Origin: an uncultured Eubacteriales bacterium
Lineage (GTDB): Bacteria > Bacillota > Clostridia > Peptostreptococcales > Anaerovoracaceae
Direction: 5' to 3'
DNA length: 36,562 nt
Assembly (NCBI GenBank): GCA_902763505.1
Contig: CACWSO010000022.1
Span: forward strand, 1-36,562
Shown here one piece after another: positions 1 to 7,968 of the stretch. The position numbers and the translations under genes are program-made. A model generated the notes under the pieces. The model was not told the origin of the DNA. It was given only the letters and a program-made list of their open reading frames with translations, and did not search any database. Position 1 is the first letter of the stretch. The number at the start of each line of letters is the position of its first letter.

Positions 1-55
1 TACCTCCTGTACATGTTTTGTGGTAATTACATTATACAGGATGAGCATGGCTCAT
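1..55 (-). promoter_or_regulatory. Probable start signals of a gene lying left of the window
   Basis: Read on the minus strand, bases 3-8 are a perfect AGGAGG ribosome binding site, so a minus-strand gene probably starts just outside the window. A perfect TATAAT (31-36) lies about 25 bases upstream of it, and a palindrome with 6-bp arms (ATGAGC/GCTCAT, 41-55) sits where the spacer would be. No good -35 hexamer is present, so the promoter might need an activator. The gene itself is not visible, so this is inferred from signals only. Confidence 0.35.
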
Positions 56-252
56 TTCTTTTACAAATATGAATTTACACCATTATATGGGCACAACTGG
101 TTTTCCTTGGATTATAATCATTTATATGGAATTATATGGATTTTATTATTAGTTTTTCGGACTTTTGGGAGTCATTTCTGATAATTTAGCTGTCTTTCAC
201 CGGCAAGGTAGTGAGATTTCGTTGGTTTTTACCTAGAAATTACAACAACAGC
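56..252. other. Intergenic stretch, no gene seen
   Basis: AT-rich sequence without a credible reading frame. It contains three copies of TTATATGG-like words (around 82-90, 121-129 and 131-139). I cannot assign a function to them. Confidence 0.4.
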
Positions 253-293
253 AAAAAAACAAAAGCATCGGACGCTCAAATTGCATCCGATGC
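253..293 (-). terminator. Intrinsic terminator of the glycosylase/HAD operon
   Basis: On the minus strand GCATCGGA and TCCGATGC form a perfect 8-bp stem around a 13-base loop, followed by TTTTGTTTTTTT. It lies about 54 bases after the HAD gene stop and closes that operon. Confidence 0.9.
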
Positions 294-346
294 CAATATC
301 ATTCCGTTAATCATCGTTGATCATCGCTGATAATTTCTGATCATCA

Positions 347-1117
347 CTAATCTTCACTCATTTTTTCCAGCCACGCCCGCACATCCACGAGTGAGTCAAA
401 CACATGGTCGGTCAATGCGAGAATCTCTTCTGTGGGTGTCAATAAATCCGGTACCATAACTACAGTAGCCCCTGCCGCGTGTGCCGCACGTACGCCGTTG
501 AAAGAATCCTCAATCACGATGAATTCCTTCATCTTCCGATCATCCGCTGCGTCTGCAACCCGATTCTCTTCCTCAACTGCGTCTAGCTTCTCTGTCCCAA
601 CCGCACGCAGTTTTTCTGCCGCCAGCAGGAAAATATCCGGCGCAGGTTTGCTGGCTCCTGCCATCTCGCCGCCGACGATGACATCAAAATAGTCCAGGAG
701 CCCCGCATCGCGCAGCTCCATTTCCACAATATCCGATCGAGTCGAAGATGCAATCGCGGTTCTCGCACACAGACCTTCAGCACCGCTCACGTCTGCACCC
801 TTCAAATACGCAAGCAGCTCAGCGGCGCCTTCTTTCAAAGCCAATCCCTCCGCTTCGTACCGCTCCTTGAAAATCCGGTACATCTCCTGATCAAACTTTT
901 CTACCAATGCATCGTCTCCAAAAAACACTTGCAGTTTCTTATGTGTTTCATCCTCGGTCAATCCGATGCATTCGTACGCGACTTTTTCTATTCCATCGAA
1001 CCCCATCTTCTCAGCAGCCGGCACACAGCATGCGAGATACAGTCTCTCCGTGTCGAAGATCACGCCGTCCATATCAAAGATGATGTTCCAATTCTTTTCC
1101 CGTCTATTACTTTTCAT
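347..1117 (-). CDS. HAD-superfamily hydrolase, beta-phosphoglucomutase/phosphatase-like
   Basis: A 256-residue member of haloacid dehalogenase subfamily I with a helical cap. Motif I, FDMDGVIFDTE (about residues 14-24), gives the nucleophilic Asp and the general acid Asp. Motif II is the Ser in IASSTRS, motif III the Lys in GASKPAPDIF, and motif IV the acidic pair in VIEDSFNG. Such enzymes remove phosphate from, or move it on, small sugar phosphates or nucleotides; the substrate cannot be read from the sequence. An insertion of about 20 acidic residues (LDAVEEENRVADAADD) lies between motifs III and IV, so the protein is longer than the usual 215-230 residues. The start overlaps the end of the upstream small gene by 11 bases and has only a weak ribosome binding site, which suggests translational coupling. 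Confidence 0.85.
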   Translation of the reverse strand: MKSNRREKNWNIIFDMDGVIFDTERLYLACCVPAAEKMGFDGIEKVAYECIGLTEDETHKKLQVFFGDDALVEKFDQEMYRIFKERYEAEGLALKEGAAELLAYLKGADVSGAEGLCARTAIASSTRSDIVEMELRDAGLLDYFDVIVGGEMAGASKPAPDIFLLAAEKLRAVGTEKLDAVEEENRVADAADDRKMKEFIVIEDSFNGVRAAHAAGATVVMVPDLLTPTEEILALTDHVFDSLVDVRAWLEKMSED

Positions 1118-1430
1118 CTGTCTTGTTTCGTTTCACGATCCAACATACAGCATATGCCGCGCGTCTCAAAAGCGTATCGCCGCCATCGCGCAAATTGATT
1201 GGGTCTGCATGCTCTCTCCACCAGCCCTGCCGATTCTTCCGATCGCAGTAATGGAGCATAACGGCATGAAAATAGATTTCCCGCGCGATCTGCTTTTTGC
1301 TCATGCCGTGGATCTTCCCTTCGCGCTTCAGTTCATGGGCTTCCCTCAGGCATGCCTTTTTATCCAGATACTCGTGCCGAACGGGAATCGATAGCTTCAC
1401 TTTTGTCGAGGAGTCTATCCTTTTTTTCAT
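1107..1430 (-). CDS. Conserved-looking small protein of unknown function (107 aa)
   Basis: I do not recognise this family. It is basic, starts MKKRIDSSTKVKL, and has a central helix-rich stretch (GMSKKQIAREIYFHAVMLHYC) and a C-terminal block HADPINLRDGGDTLLRR, with several His, Cys and Trp residues spaced as in a folded domain. Its ATG shares bases with the stop of the DNA glycosylase gene (ATGA overlap), and its own end overlaps the HAD start by 11 bases. This packing between two real genes is the main evidence that it is translated. The frame stays open further upstream, inside the glycosylase gene, but the ATGA coupling decides the start. A role linked to the glycosylase is possible but purely positional. 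Confidence 0.7.
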   Translation of the reverse strand: MKKRIDSSTKVKLSIPVRHEYLDKKACLREAHELKREGKIHGMSKKQIAREIYFHAVMLHYCDRKNRQGWWREHADPINLRDGGDTLLRRAAYAVCWIVKRNKTDEK

Positions 1431-1939
1431 CTCAGCACCTTCCCCCATTCTTCCACGAGTCTCGCCAGGGACCAGGCAGCATTGGCCGGGCTGGTCGACG
1501 GCATCTGCAGCGCCGGTATCCCCGTCCGCTCCAGTTGGTACTTGTCGTAGATTTTTTTCGACAGCGCCCCATTGCAAAGAATCCGCTCCACGTTCGTCTC
1601 CGCCAGCAACGATGGAATCTCTGTCGGCACGACATTCTTCACACTGCTGTCCGACGCACCGATGATATCGCACTCCTCAATGGTATCCCAGAGCGCGATT
1701 CTGTGAGAAAGCGCCAGCGCCTTCTTTTCCTCAATACACTCAGGCAAAGGCATCCCAAACAGCTCCGCCAATACTTTCCAGAACCGGTTCCTCGGATGGC
1801 CATAATAAAACCCCACCTCCCGGCTCGCCGGCGATGGCATCGATCCCAGGATCAGAATCTTGGAATCCGCATTATATAAAGGCCCGAAGGTGTGGACCAC
1901 GTGCTGGTAGGACTGCTTTTCACCCATACTCTTACTCAT
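1427..1939 (-). CDS. DNA glycosylase, family 6 uracil/hypoxanthine-DNA glycosylase
   Basis: This gene encodes a protein of the uracil-DNA glycosylase superfamily, closest in motif pattern to the family 6 hypoxanthine (deoxyinosine)-DNA glycosylases that remove deaminated adenine and start base excision repair. Seen: motif 1 ILGSMPSPASR (residues 31-40), HPRNRFW with the Asn typical of the family (48-54), and the C-terminal motif 2 MPSTSPANA. Length is normal at 170 residues. Start choice: a GTG at 1954 is preceded by GGGGAG only 3 bases away. The promoter at 1946-1973 would begin transcription near 1939, where an in-frame ATG lies, so that ATG is chosen and the mRNA may be leaderless. It is the first gene of a three-gene operon. 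Confidence 0.8.
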   Translation of the reverse strand: MSKSMGEKQSYQHVVHTFGPLYNADSKILILGSMPSPASREVGFYYGHPRNRFWKVLAELFGMPLPECIEEKKALALSHRIALWDTIEECDIIGASDSSVKNVVPTEIPSLLAETNVERILCNGALSKKIYDKYQLERTGIPALQMPSTSPANAAWSLARLVEEWGKVLR

Positions 1940-1945
1940 AATGTA

Positions 1946-1973
1946 ATTATACACGTACTCCCCTACAATGCAA
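1946..1973 (-). promoter_or_regulatory. Sigma-A promoter of the glycosylase operon
   Basis: TTGCAT (1968-1973), a 16-base spacer and a perfect TATAAT (1946-1951) on the minus strand. The -35 hexamer lies in the tail of the upstream sortase terminator. The predicted start point is at the chosen ATG. Confidence 0.6.
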
Positions 1974-2005
1974 AAGCACCGAATGCCTATTTGACACCCG
2001 GTGCT
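1972..2005 (-). terminator. Intrinsic terminator after the sortase gene
   Basis: AGCACCG and CGGTGCT form a 7-bp stem with a 17-base loop on the minus strand, followed by TTTTG. It lies 38 bases after the sortase stop and closes the cysteine desulfurase to sortase operon. Confidence 0.8.
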
Positions 2006-2042
2006 TGTAATTGTTTTTTCTTATAATTGCTTTTTCATGTAA

Positions 2043-2849
2043 TTATTTTATCTGCCGTCCGACGATGTAGAAGCGTCCTTCTTCCACATGGTATGCGCAG
2101 GTGGACAGCGTAATCAGCTGTTCTCTGAACTGCGGAGTAATGCCCGTATCGAAACTTGACTCTTCTTTCACCCCAGCCACATACTCGTTAAACGTCTCTT
2201 CGTCGATGAAGGTTGCATACTGGTAGTATTTGAAGGCGGTGGAATCTTCCGGCTTGATTTCTGAACGACTGACGGCGAATATCTCGTAGTCTGCCGTATA
2301 GGTGGTGTCCGTCGTTGGATCGTAGACTTCAAAAGTGAATGTCGGGTGTTCCTGCCAGAATTCCTGATCCTCAAATTTGTCAAGACCGGCAAACATGTTC
2401 CCGTACATCATGTGATGACCGTAAATAAGCCAGTTCCAGGTGACGTTGAGGGTTTTCCCTTCAGCGACGGATCCGTAGACCGCGTCATCTGCCGAAACGA
2501 CCCGCGGCATGACCACGCTGCCTGCGTCGAGGAACGGTGTGCCGGACTCAGAATACTCCTTGTTGAAATCCCTATGCAGGTAGAACTCCGCATCTGTCGG
2601 CGTCTGCATGACCGGATAATCGATCTTCGTTCCCGGCACATAAATCCAGCCGATCAAATCGTTGTTCTGGGCGTAGAGCTCCGACAGATTATGCGATTTG
2701 AGTGCTTCGAAGTCTTTCTCTGCGTCCACTTTATCCTTGACATAAGTCAGTATATATCCGGCGCTGCCGCAGACAATAATGGCGCATAAGATGACCAAAA
2801 TCCAGCGGGCCAGACCGAAAGATTTTCTTTTGCCTTTGGATCTTGCCAT
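2043..2849 (-). CDS. srtB: Class B sortase
   Basis: Membrane-anchored cysteine transpeptidase that joins surface proteins to the cell wall or polymerises pilins. Residues 1-13 are basic, a membrane helix spans about 14-36, and the catalytic domain faces outward. Catalytic residues: His in LIYGHHM (145 or 146), Cys251 in the classic TLSTC motif, and Arg259 in EEGRFYIVG. The two helices between about 150 and 240 are typical of class B. Its ATG directly follows the iorB stop, and its ribosome binding site AAAGGACAGG lies inside iorB. No sorting-signal substrate (NPQTN-like) is encoded in the window, so its target is unknown, and its place in a metabolic operon is unusual. Confidence 0.92.
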   Translation of the reverse strand: MARSKGKRKSFGLARWILVILCAIIVCGSAGYILTYVKDKVDAEKDFEALKSHNLSELYAQNNDLIGWIYVPGTKIDYPVMQTPTDAEFYLHRDFNKEYSESGTPFLDAGSVVMPRVVSADDAVYGSVAEGKTLNVTWNWLIYGHHMMYGNMFAGLDKFEDQEFWQEHPTFTFEVYDPTTDTTYTADYEIFAVSRSEIKPEDSTAFKYYQYATFIDEETFNEYVAGVKEESSFDTGITPQFREQLITLSTCAYHVEEGRFYIVGRQIK

Positions 2850-3422
2850 TTATACTGCCTGTCCTTTCGCAAACGCTTCCTTGTTCAGTTCGATGAACTT
2901 CGGCTTGACGTTCTTCTCAATGACTTCCATCCACTCATCCTGTGTGAATGGCAGTGCCTTTGATGCTGCGCCCAGCAGGACCACGTTGACGGCCTTGCTG
3001 CTGCCCGCTTCCTCAGCGAGAGCGAGGGCGTCGAACTTCACGAGAGTCGATGCTGCCTTTGCAAGAGCGTCGTCAATGTCTTCCGGATAGTCCACTTGTC
3101 CAAGGACGACCGGCATCGGAATGATTTCCTGCTCGTTCACATACATGGCGCCGCCCTTCCTCAGGTACGGAAGCCAGCGGTACGCTTCGAGCTTCTCAAA
3201 AGCGATGATGATATCCGCTTCACCTTTCTCGATGAGCGGGGAAGCAACTGTTGTGTCGCTGATTTTCACATGTGTAACGACGTCGCCGCCGCGCTGGCTC
3301 ATGCCGTGCACTTCGGAAAGCTTGACGTCGTAGTCCTTCATCAGCGCCAGATTTCCCAGAAGGACGCTTGCCAGCAGAGTTCCCTGTCCGCCGACTCCTA
3401 CGATGAGAATGTTCTTTTCCAT
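2850..3422 (-). CDS. iorB: Indolepyruvate:ferredoxin oxidoreductase, beta (gamma-domain) subunit
   Basis: Small subunit of the enzyme that oxidatively decarboxylates aryl pyruvates from Trp, Phe and Tyr breakdown to aryl-acetyl-CoA and reduces ferredoxin. It begins ILIVGVGGQGTLLAS, the glycine-rich CoA/nucleotide-binding start of the 2-oxoacid oxidoreductase gamma domain, and keeps the SEVHGMSQRGG motif. At 190 residues it has normal length. The ATG at 3422 starts two bases after the iorA stop and is preceded by AAGGAGGAC inside iorA; an upstream in-frame start would overlap iorA and is rejected. It forms the functional complex with IorA. Confidence 0.95.
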   Translation of the reverse strand: MEKNILIVGVGGQGTLLASVLLGNLALMKDYDVKLSEVHGMSQRGGDVVTHVKISDTTVASPLIEKGEADIIIAFEKLEAYRWLPYLRKGGAMYVNEQEIIPMPVVLGQVDYPEDIDDALAKAASTLVKFDALALAEEAGSSKAVNVVLLGAASKALPFTQDEWMEVIEKNVKPKFIELNKEAFAKGQAV

Positions 3423-3423
3423 C

Positions 3424-5226
3424 TTACTTGTCCTCCTTTCCTGCGCCGCGCGCTGTGCTTTCAATGGCATCAAACGGACATACTCTCGTGCAAAGTCCGC
3501 ATCCAACGCAGCTTTCCCGGATGATATATGGTCTGCCGTCTTTCATCGCGATGGCCGGACATCCGACCTTCATGCACTGGCGGCAGTTCTTGCATTTGTC
3601 TGTGATGACATTCGGAACACCCGGCTGCTTCACGATCATCGCGCAAGGTCTCTTGGTGATGATGACGGACAGCTCGTCGCGCTCCGTTTCTTCCTTAATG
3701 AGCTGCTCCAGTTCCTTGACGTCAAACGGATCGATTTCGAATACGTTTCTAACTCCAATTGCTCTGCATAGCGTATAGATATCGAGAGCCGGGGCCGGTT
3801 CGCCCTTAGCGTTCTTTCCGGAAGCCGGATTCTGCTGATGGCCGGTCATACCAGTAATGCGGTTGTCCAGAATGATGACCGTGCCCTTCGCTTCGTTGTA
3901 TACCATGTTGACCAACCCTGTGATACCAGAGTGAATGAAAGTGGAATCACCCAGTACCGCAACCAGGTTCTTGCTGCTGCCGGTTGCCTTTTCAAATCCA
4001 TGTTCCATGCCGATGGAAGCGCCCATGCACATGGTCGTATCGATAGCGTTGGTCGGCGCCAGTGCAGCCAGAGTGTAGCAGCCGATATCGCCCATGACGG
4101 TTGTCTTCAGCTTGCTGAGCACATAGAAGAGCCCCTTATGCGGACATCCCGCGCAAAGAAGCGGAGGTCTTCCCGGTGCGTCTGTGCTGTCTGTTTCTCC
4201 TTCCGGCAGTTCGATGCCAAAAGCCTTGCGGATCATGTTGGCGCTGTACTCGCCCTGGATCGTGAACAGTTCCTTGCCGCCGTGCACCGGAATGCCTGCT
4301 GCGCGGATCTGCTCCTCGAGGAATGGATTGCCCTCTTCGATAACATAGAGCTTATTGACCTTCTTCGCAAAAGCAGCGATGTCCTGCAGCGGCAGCGGGT
4401 TGACTAGCCCCAGTTTGAAGACGCTGGCATTCGGCAACGCTTCCTTCACGTACTGGTAGCAGATGCCGCTGGTCACGATACCAATTTCCGGATCGTTCAG
4501 TTCTTCCTTATTCAGCGGATAGCCTTCGACTGCTGCGGTGATGTCATCTGAGCCGAGCGGCACACCGACTGCGATGTTGTGAGCGTCTTCTACAATCTGC
4601 GCCAGACGCTGCTCCTGCTTCACGTGGTTGACGCGGGCCATGGCCGGCATCGCCACGTACTTGCGGAAGTTTTTCTCATATGGAATCACGTCGTGCTCTA
4701 CACGCTCGTCTTCCTCGACAATTCCCCTTGAATGGGAGATTCTCGTATTGGAACGCATCAGTACGACTGTGTCGTATTTCTCACTCATGTCGAATGCAAG
4801 TTTCATGTAGTCTTTGCATTCAGTCGGATCGGCCGGCTCCAGTATCGGAACGCCTGCGCCTCTTCCGTGATATCTTGAATCCTGTTCGTTCTGGCTGGAG
4901 TGACATCCATTGTCATCCGCCACCAACACGACCAGTCCGCCGGTCACGCCGTTGTACGCCGCCGTAAAAAACGGATCTGCAGCCACATTCAGTCCCACGT
5001 GCTTCATGCAGGAAAGCGCCCGCGCACCGCCGATTGATGCGCCCACTGCGACCTCAACGCCGACCTTCTCGTTCGGCGCCCACTCTACGTGCACCTCATC
5101 GCCGCACTTGGCCAGCGTTTCTGTGACCTCCGTGCTTGGGGTACCCGGATAGGAGCTTACCACCTTGACGCCGGCTTCCCATGCGCCTCTGGCAAACGCC
5201 TCATTGCCTAACATAATTCGTTTCAT
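3424..5226 (-). CDS. iorA: Indolepyruvate:ferredoxin oxidoreductase, alpha subunit
   Basis: Large thiamine diphosphate subunit of 600 residues. In order: the N-terminal pyrimidine-binding domain (GNEAFARGAWEAGV, SSYPGTPSTEV), the transketolase C-like domain, the TPP-binding domain (CPHKGLFYVL, MGDIGCYTL, GDSTFIHSG, ILDNRITGMTG), and a C-terminal ferredoxin domain with two 4Fe-4S motifs, CKNCRQCMKVGC and CVGCGLCTRVCP. The second motif has the normal spacing; the first has an extra residue before its last Cys, as is common in IorA. It has a strong AGGAGG site, and an intercistronic hairpin lies just upstream. It acts in the cytoplasm in amino acid fermentation. Confidence 0.97.
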   Translation of the reverse strand: MKRIMLGNEAFARGAWEAGVKVVSSYPGTPSTEVTETLAKCGDEVHVEWAPNEKVGVEVAVGASIGGARALSCMKHVGLNVAADPFFTAAYNGVTGGLVVLVADDNGCHSSQNEQDSRYHGRGAGVPILEPADPTECKDYMKLAFDMSEKYDTVVLMRSNTRISHSRGIVEEDERVEHDVIPYEKNFRKYVAMPAMARVNHVKQEQRLAQIVEDAHNIAVGVPLGSDDITAAVEGYPLNKEELNDPEIGIVTSGICYQYVKEALPNASVFKLGLVNPLPLQDIAAFAKKVNKLYVIEEGNPFLEEQIRAAGIPVHGGKELFTIQGEYSANMIRKAFGIELPEGETDSTDAPGRPPLLCAGCPHKGLFYVLSKLKTTVMGDIGCYTLAALAPTNAIDTTMCMGASIGMEHGFEKATGSSKNLVAVLGDSTFIHSGITGLVNMVYNEAKGTVIILDNRITGMTGHQQNPASGKNAKGEPAPALDIYTLCRAIGVRNVFEIDPFDVKELEQLIKEETERDELSVIITKRPCAMIVKQPGVPNVITDKCKNCRQCMKVGCPAIAMKDGRPYIIRESCVGCGLCTRVCPFDAIESTARGAGKEDK

Positions 5227-5243
5227 ATTATATCCTCCTGGAT

Positions 5244-5270
5244 GAATCGTTCCCTGTTTGGGTACGATTC
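5244..5270 (-). promoter_or_regulatory. Intercistronic stem-loop before iorA
   Basis: GAATCGT and ACGATTC pair outside an inner CCC/GGG stem with a 5-base loop, ending just upstream of the iorA ribosome binding site. There is no U-tract, so it is more likely an mRNA processing or stability element between thiI and iorA than a terminator. Confidence 0.5.
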
Positions 5271-5284
5271 TGTATTACCAATAA

Positions 5285-6532
5285 TCAATCCCGATGCGGG
5301 AGTATAGTCACAATCTCTTCGGATGCAATCGCATCTTTGATCAGCTGCTCGCAGTCCAGTTTCGCTTCGCTCTCGAGAATCTTCTCGAGCTTCGGCTTCG
5401 TGCTCGGATGCTTCGGCAGGAATACGGTGCAACAGTCCTCGTATGGTTCAATGGACTTCTCGTAGGTTCCGATCTCCTGCGCTAAATCCATGATGTCGAC
5501 TTTATCCATGCCGATGAGCGGCCGCATGACCGGCATCTGCACGCTGGCGTCAGTGACGACCAGAGCTTCCGCTGTTTGACTGGCGACCTGTCCCAGGTTC
5601 TCGCCGGTGATCAGCATGTTGCAGCCGTTGTCTTTGGCCAATTCCTGCGCAATTCGCATCATGAACCGTCTGACCAGAATCGTTGTCTCTTCTTCTGGGC
5701 AGTTGGTTACGATCTGCTCCTGAATCGGCAACAGATTGATGACGTGCATTTTGAATCTGCCGCAGTATGTGGCGACCAGTGACGCCAGTTCTTCCACCTT
5801 CTCACGCGCGCGCTGGCTGGTGTACGGATAAGAATGGAAGTGCACTGCTTCGATCAGCATACCTCTCTTCGCCATCATCCAAGTTGCGACCGGAGAATCG
5901 ATGCCTCCGCTGAGGAGTGTCATGCCTTTACCGTTCGTACCGAGCGGCAGTCCGCCGAATCCCGGAATCTTATCCTGGTAAACGTATGATTTATCGTGTC
6001 TGACGTCGACAAAAAGTCTCACGTCAGGATCGTGCACATCGACGCGGAGGACTTTGCATCCCTTCAGCACGGCGGCGCCGATTTTCCTTGCGATGTCCGG
6101 TGACTTCACTGGAAAGTTCTTATCCGCACGCTTGGCTTCAACTTTGAAAGTCTTAACTCCGCGCTCCTCAATCGCTTCCATCATGTATGCCACCGCAGTG
6201 CGTCCGATGTCCTCCATGGTGCTCTCACACTCCATAGCCGGGCTGATGGATGCCACACCGAAGACCTTGCCGATCTCGCGGATAATCTCATCCTTGCGCA
6301 CTTTCGCTGCCGCTTCATCTGTTATTCCTTCCGGAAACTTCTCCGCGCGCACGTAAATCAGACCCTCGTGGCGATAGGCCTTCACACCGTCGAACTTCTT
6401 CAGCAGCTTCTTGATGCGCTCCAAAAGCATGCGCTCGAAGTACGGCTTGTTCATTCCCTTCAGCGCCACCTCACCGCACCGTACGATGAAGATGTATTCG
6501 TCCTGTCCTGTTGTTTTGATCTCGTCTGTCAT
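5285..6532 (-). CDS. thiI: tRNA 4-thiouridine synthase / thiamine sulfurtransferase ThiI
   Basis: Uses ATP to adenylate U8 of tRNA and adds sulfur to make 4-thiouridine; in some organisms it also feeds sulfur to thiamine thiazole. Domains: N-terminal ferredoxin-like region (1-60), THUMP RNA-binding domain (about 60-170), and a PP-loop ATPase with LLSGGIDSPV near residue 208. At 415 residues it lacks the C-terminal rhodanese domain of the E. coli protein, as is normal in Firmicutes, where a dedicated cysteine desulfurase supplies persulfide. Exactly such a gene lies 30 bases upstream, so the two form a functional pair. The ribosome binding site is AAAGGACAG. Confidence 0.96.
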   Translation of the reverse strand: MTDEIKTTGQDEYIFIVRCGEVALKGMNKPYFERMLLERIKKLLKKFDGVKAYRHEGLIYVRAEKFPEGITDEAAAKVRKDEIIREIGKVFGVASISPAMECESTMEDIGRTAVAYMMEAIEERGVKTFKVEAKRADKNFPVKSPDIARKIGAAVLKGCKVLRVDVHDPDVRLFVDVRHDKSYVYQDKIPGFGGLPLGTNGKGMTLLSGGIDSPVATWMMAKRGMLIEAVHFHSYPYTSQRAREKVEELASLVATYCGRFKMHVINLLPIQEQIVTNCPEEETTILVRRFMMRIAQELAKDNGCNMLITGENLGQVASQTAEALVVTDASVQMPVMRPLIGMDKVDIMDLAQEIGTYEKSIEPYEDCCTVFLPKHPSTKPKLEKILESEAKLDCEQLIKDAIASEEIVTILPHRD

Positions 6533-6562
6533 GTATCTGTCCTTTTCAAAGTTGCTACGTAA

Positions 6563-7831
6563 TTACCGGAAGCTGCCGAGCCTGCGGAAGCGTCCGACCG
6601 CGCGGGCAACGGCTTCTACTACTGTATCCACTTCCTCCGGACTGTTCAGCCGCCCCAGGCTGAAGCGAATGGCGCCTTCGATGTCCTTGCTGGAACGGCC
6701 CATGGCTTCAAGCACATGGCTCTGTCCTTTCTTATTGGAGGAACATGCGGATCCGGTGGACACGCAAATGCCTTCCTGCTCCAACGTATGAAGAATCACT
6801 TCGCCGCGAGTCCCCTTGAAGTTAATGTTCAGTACGCTCGGGCAGCACTGTCCCGGAACAGTTCCCGCTTCCAGCGGACTGTTGATTTCAATGTTATCGA
6901 TTTTACTGCAAAGGCCATCCAGCAGTTTTTGTCTCATCTCAGCGATGTCAGCCATCGCGAGATAACCGGCACTGTCCACGTTGGTGCTACCGCCAACTTT
7001 TCCGTCTGCCGCTGCAATCTGCGCGGCGCAGCCAAGTCCGATGATGGCCGGCACGTTTTCGGTGCCGGAACGCCTGCCGGACTCCTGTCCGCCGCCGACG
7101 ATGAAGGCCGGGATGTTCGACGCCTTGACTGCGGCACCGCTGCCTTTGCCTGAGACCGCCTTGCCTTTGCTTATGAGAAGCGCGCCGCTGCCCTTTGGTC
7201 CATGGATTTTGTGTCCGCTGACTGCAATCAGATCCGCATCCGTTGGAAGTGGCATCTTGCCGAAACTCTGCACGGCATCACAGTGGAACAATCCCGGCGC
7301 GCCATTCTGTTCCATGATTTCTTTGATCAACCCCACCGGCATCACCGTGCCGACTTCGTTGTTGACGTGCATCATGCTGACGAGGATTGTGCGGTCATTG
7401 ACTGCTGCCCGAAGCTGGTCGATCAGAGGCAGACAGTTATGATCGACACCAATCCTGATAACCTCGAAGCCATCTGCTTCCAGGCTCTTACAGCACTCCA
7501 AAACAGCCGGGTGTTCAACCGCCGTTGTCACGATGCGGTTTCCCAGCCTGCGCAGTGCCTTCGCCGCGCCGAAGATCGCCATGTTGTCAGCCTCGGTGCC
7601 GCCGGATGTGAACACCACATCCCAGTTCCCCGCACCGGATGCACCTGCACCCGCTGTAAATCCAGCGGCTTCAAGTACCTGACGGCGCGCCGCCTTAACG
7701 GCTTTCTCTGCGTCGACGCCCATCTGGTAGAGGGAAGACGGATTGCCGTAATCCTCCTTCATGGCCTGAATCATAACATCGGTCACTTCGTCATATTGTC
7801 TTGTCGTAGCACTGTTGTCTAAATAAATCAT
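6563..7831 (-). CDS. Cysteine desulfurase (NifS/IscS family, ThiI partner)
   Basis: PLP enzyme that takes sulfur from cysteine as an enzyme persulfide. The PLP Lys is in SGHKIHGPKGSG (Lys208). The catalytic Cys is in STGSACSSN (Cys363), in the long loop arrangement followed by KKG, typical of NifS/IscS group I. At 422 residues it is longer than the usual 380-400, mainly from Gly/Ala/Ser-rich insertions near residues 58-69 (TAGAGASGAGNW) and 225-240 (SGKGSGAAVKAS) that resemble linkers in other proteins of this window. It is the first gene of the operon with thiI, so it is the likely sulfur donor for tRNA thiolation. AAGGAAAC precedes the ATG. I could not find a convincing promoter in the short gap behind rny. 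Confidence 0.93.
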   Translation of the reverse strand: MIYLDNSATTRQYDEVTDVMIQAMKEDYGNPSSLYQMGVDAEKAVKAARRQVLEAAGFTAGAGASGAGNWDVVFTSGGTEADNMAIFGAAKALRRLGNRIVTTAVEHPAVLECCKSLEADGFEVIRIGVDHNCLPLIDQLRAAVNDRTILVSMMHVNNEVGTVMPVGLIKEIMEQNGAPGLFHCDAVQSFGKMPLPTDADLIAVSGHKIHGPKGSGALLISKGKAVSGKGSGAAVKASNIPAFIVGGGQESGRRSGTENVPAIIGLGCAAQIAAADGKVGGSTNVDSAGYLAMADIAEMRQKLLDGLCSKIDNIEINSPLEAGTVPGQCCPSVLNINFKGTRGEVILHTLEQEGICVSTGSACSSNKKGQSHVLEAMGRSSKDIEGAIRFSLGRLNSPEEVDTVVEAVARAVGRFRRLGSFR

Positions 7832-7868
7832 GTTTCCTTGCCAGACGCCTCAGCATCTGCCTGCTCAT

Positions 7869-7904
7869 GTTAAAAGTTGACAGAAGGTGTTCCTTCTGCC
7901 AACT
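7869..7904 (-). terminator. Intrinsic terminator of rny
   Basis: On the minus strand GTTGGCAGAAGG pairs with CCTTCTGTCAAC around a 5-base loop (12 positions, one G-U), followed by TTTTAAC. It lies 65 bases after the rny stop and before the cysteine desulfurase operon. Confidence 0.8.
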
Positions 7905-7968
7905 TCTGTGTTCTCAATATTCTCGTCCGCAACTGTCGGGCTGTCAGGCCGCAGCCGCAATCATCGCC

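Noticed and set aside
1431-1673. Upstream extension of the small unknown protein in the same frame
   Set aside because: The extension lies wholly within the glycosylase gene. The ATGA junction at 1427-1430 gives a clear start.
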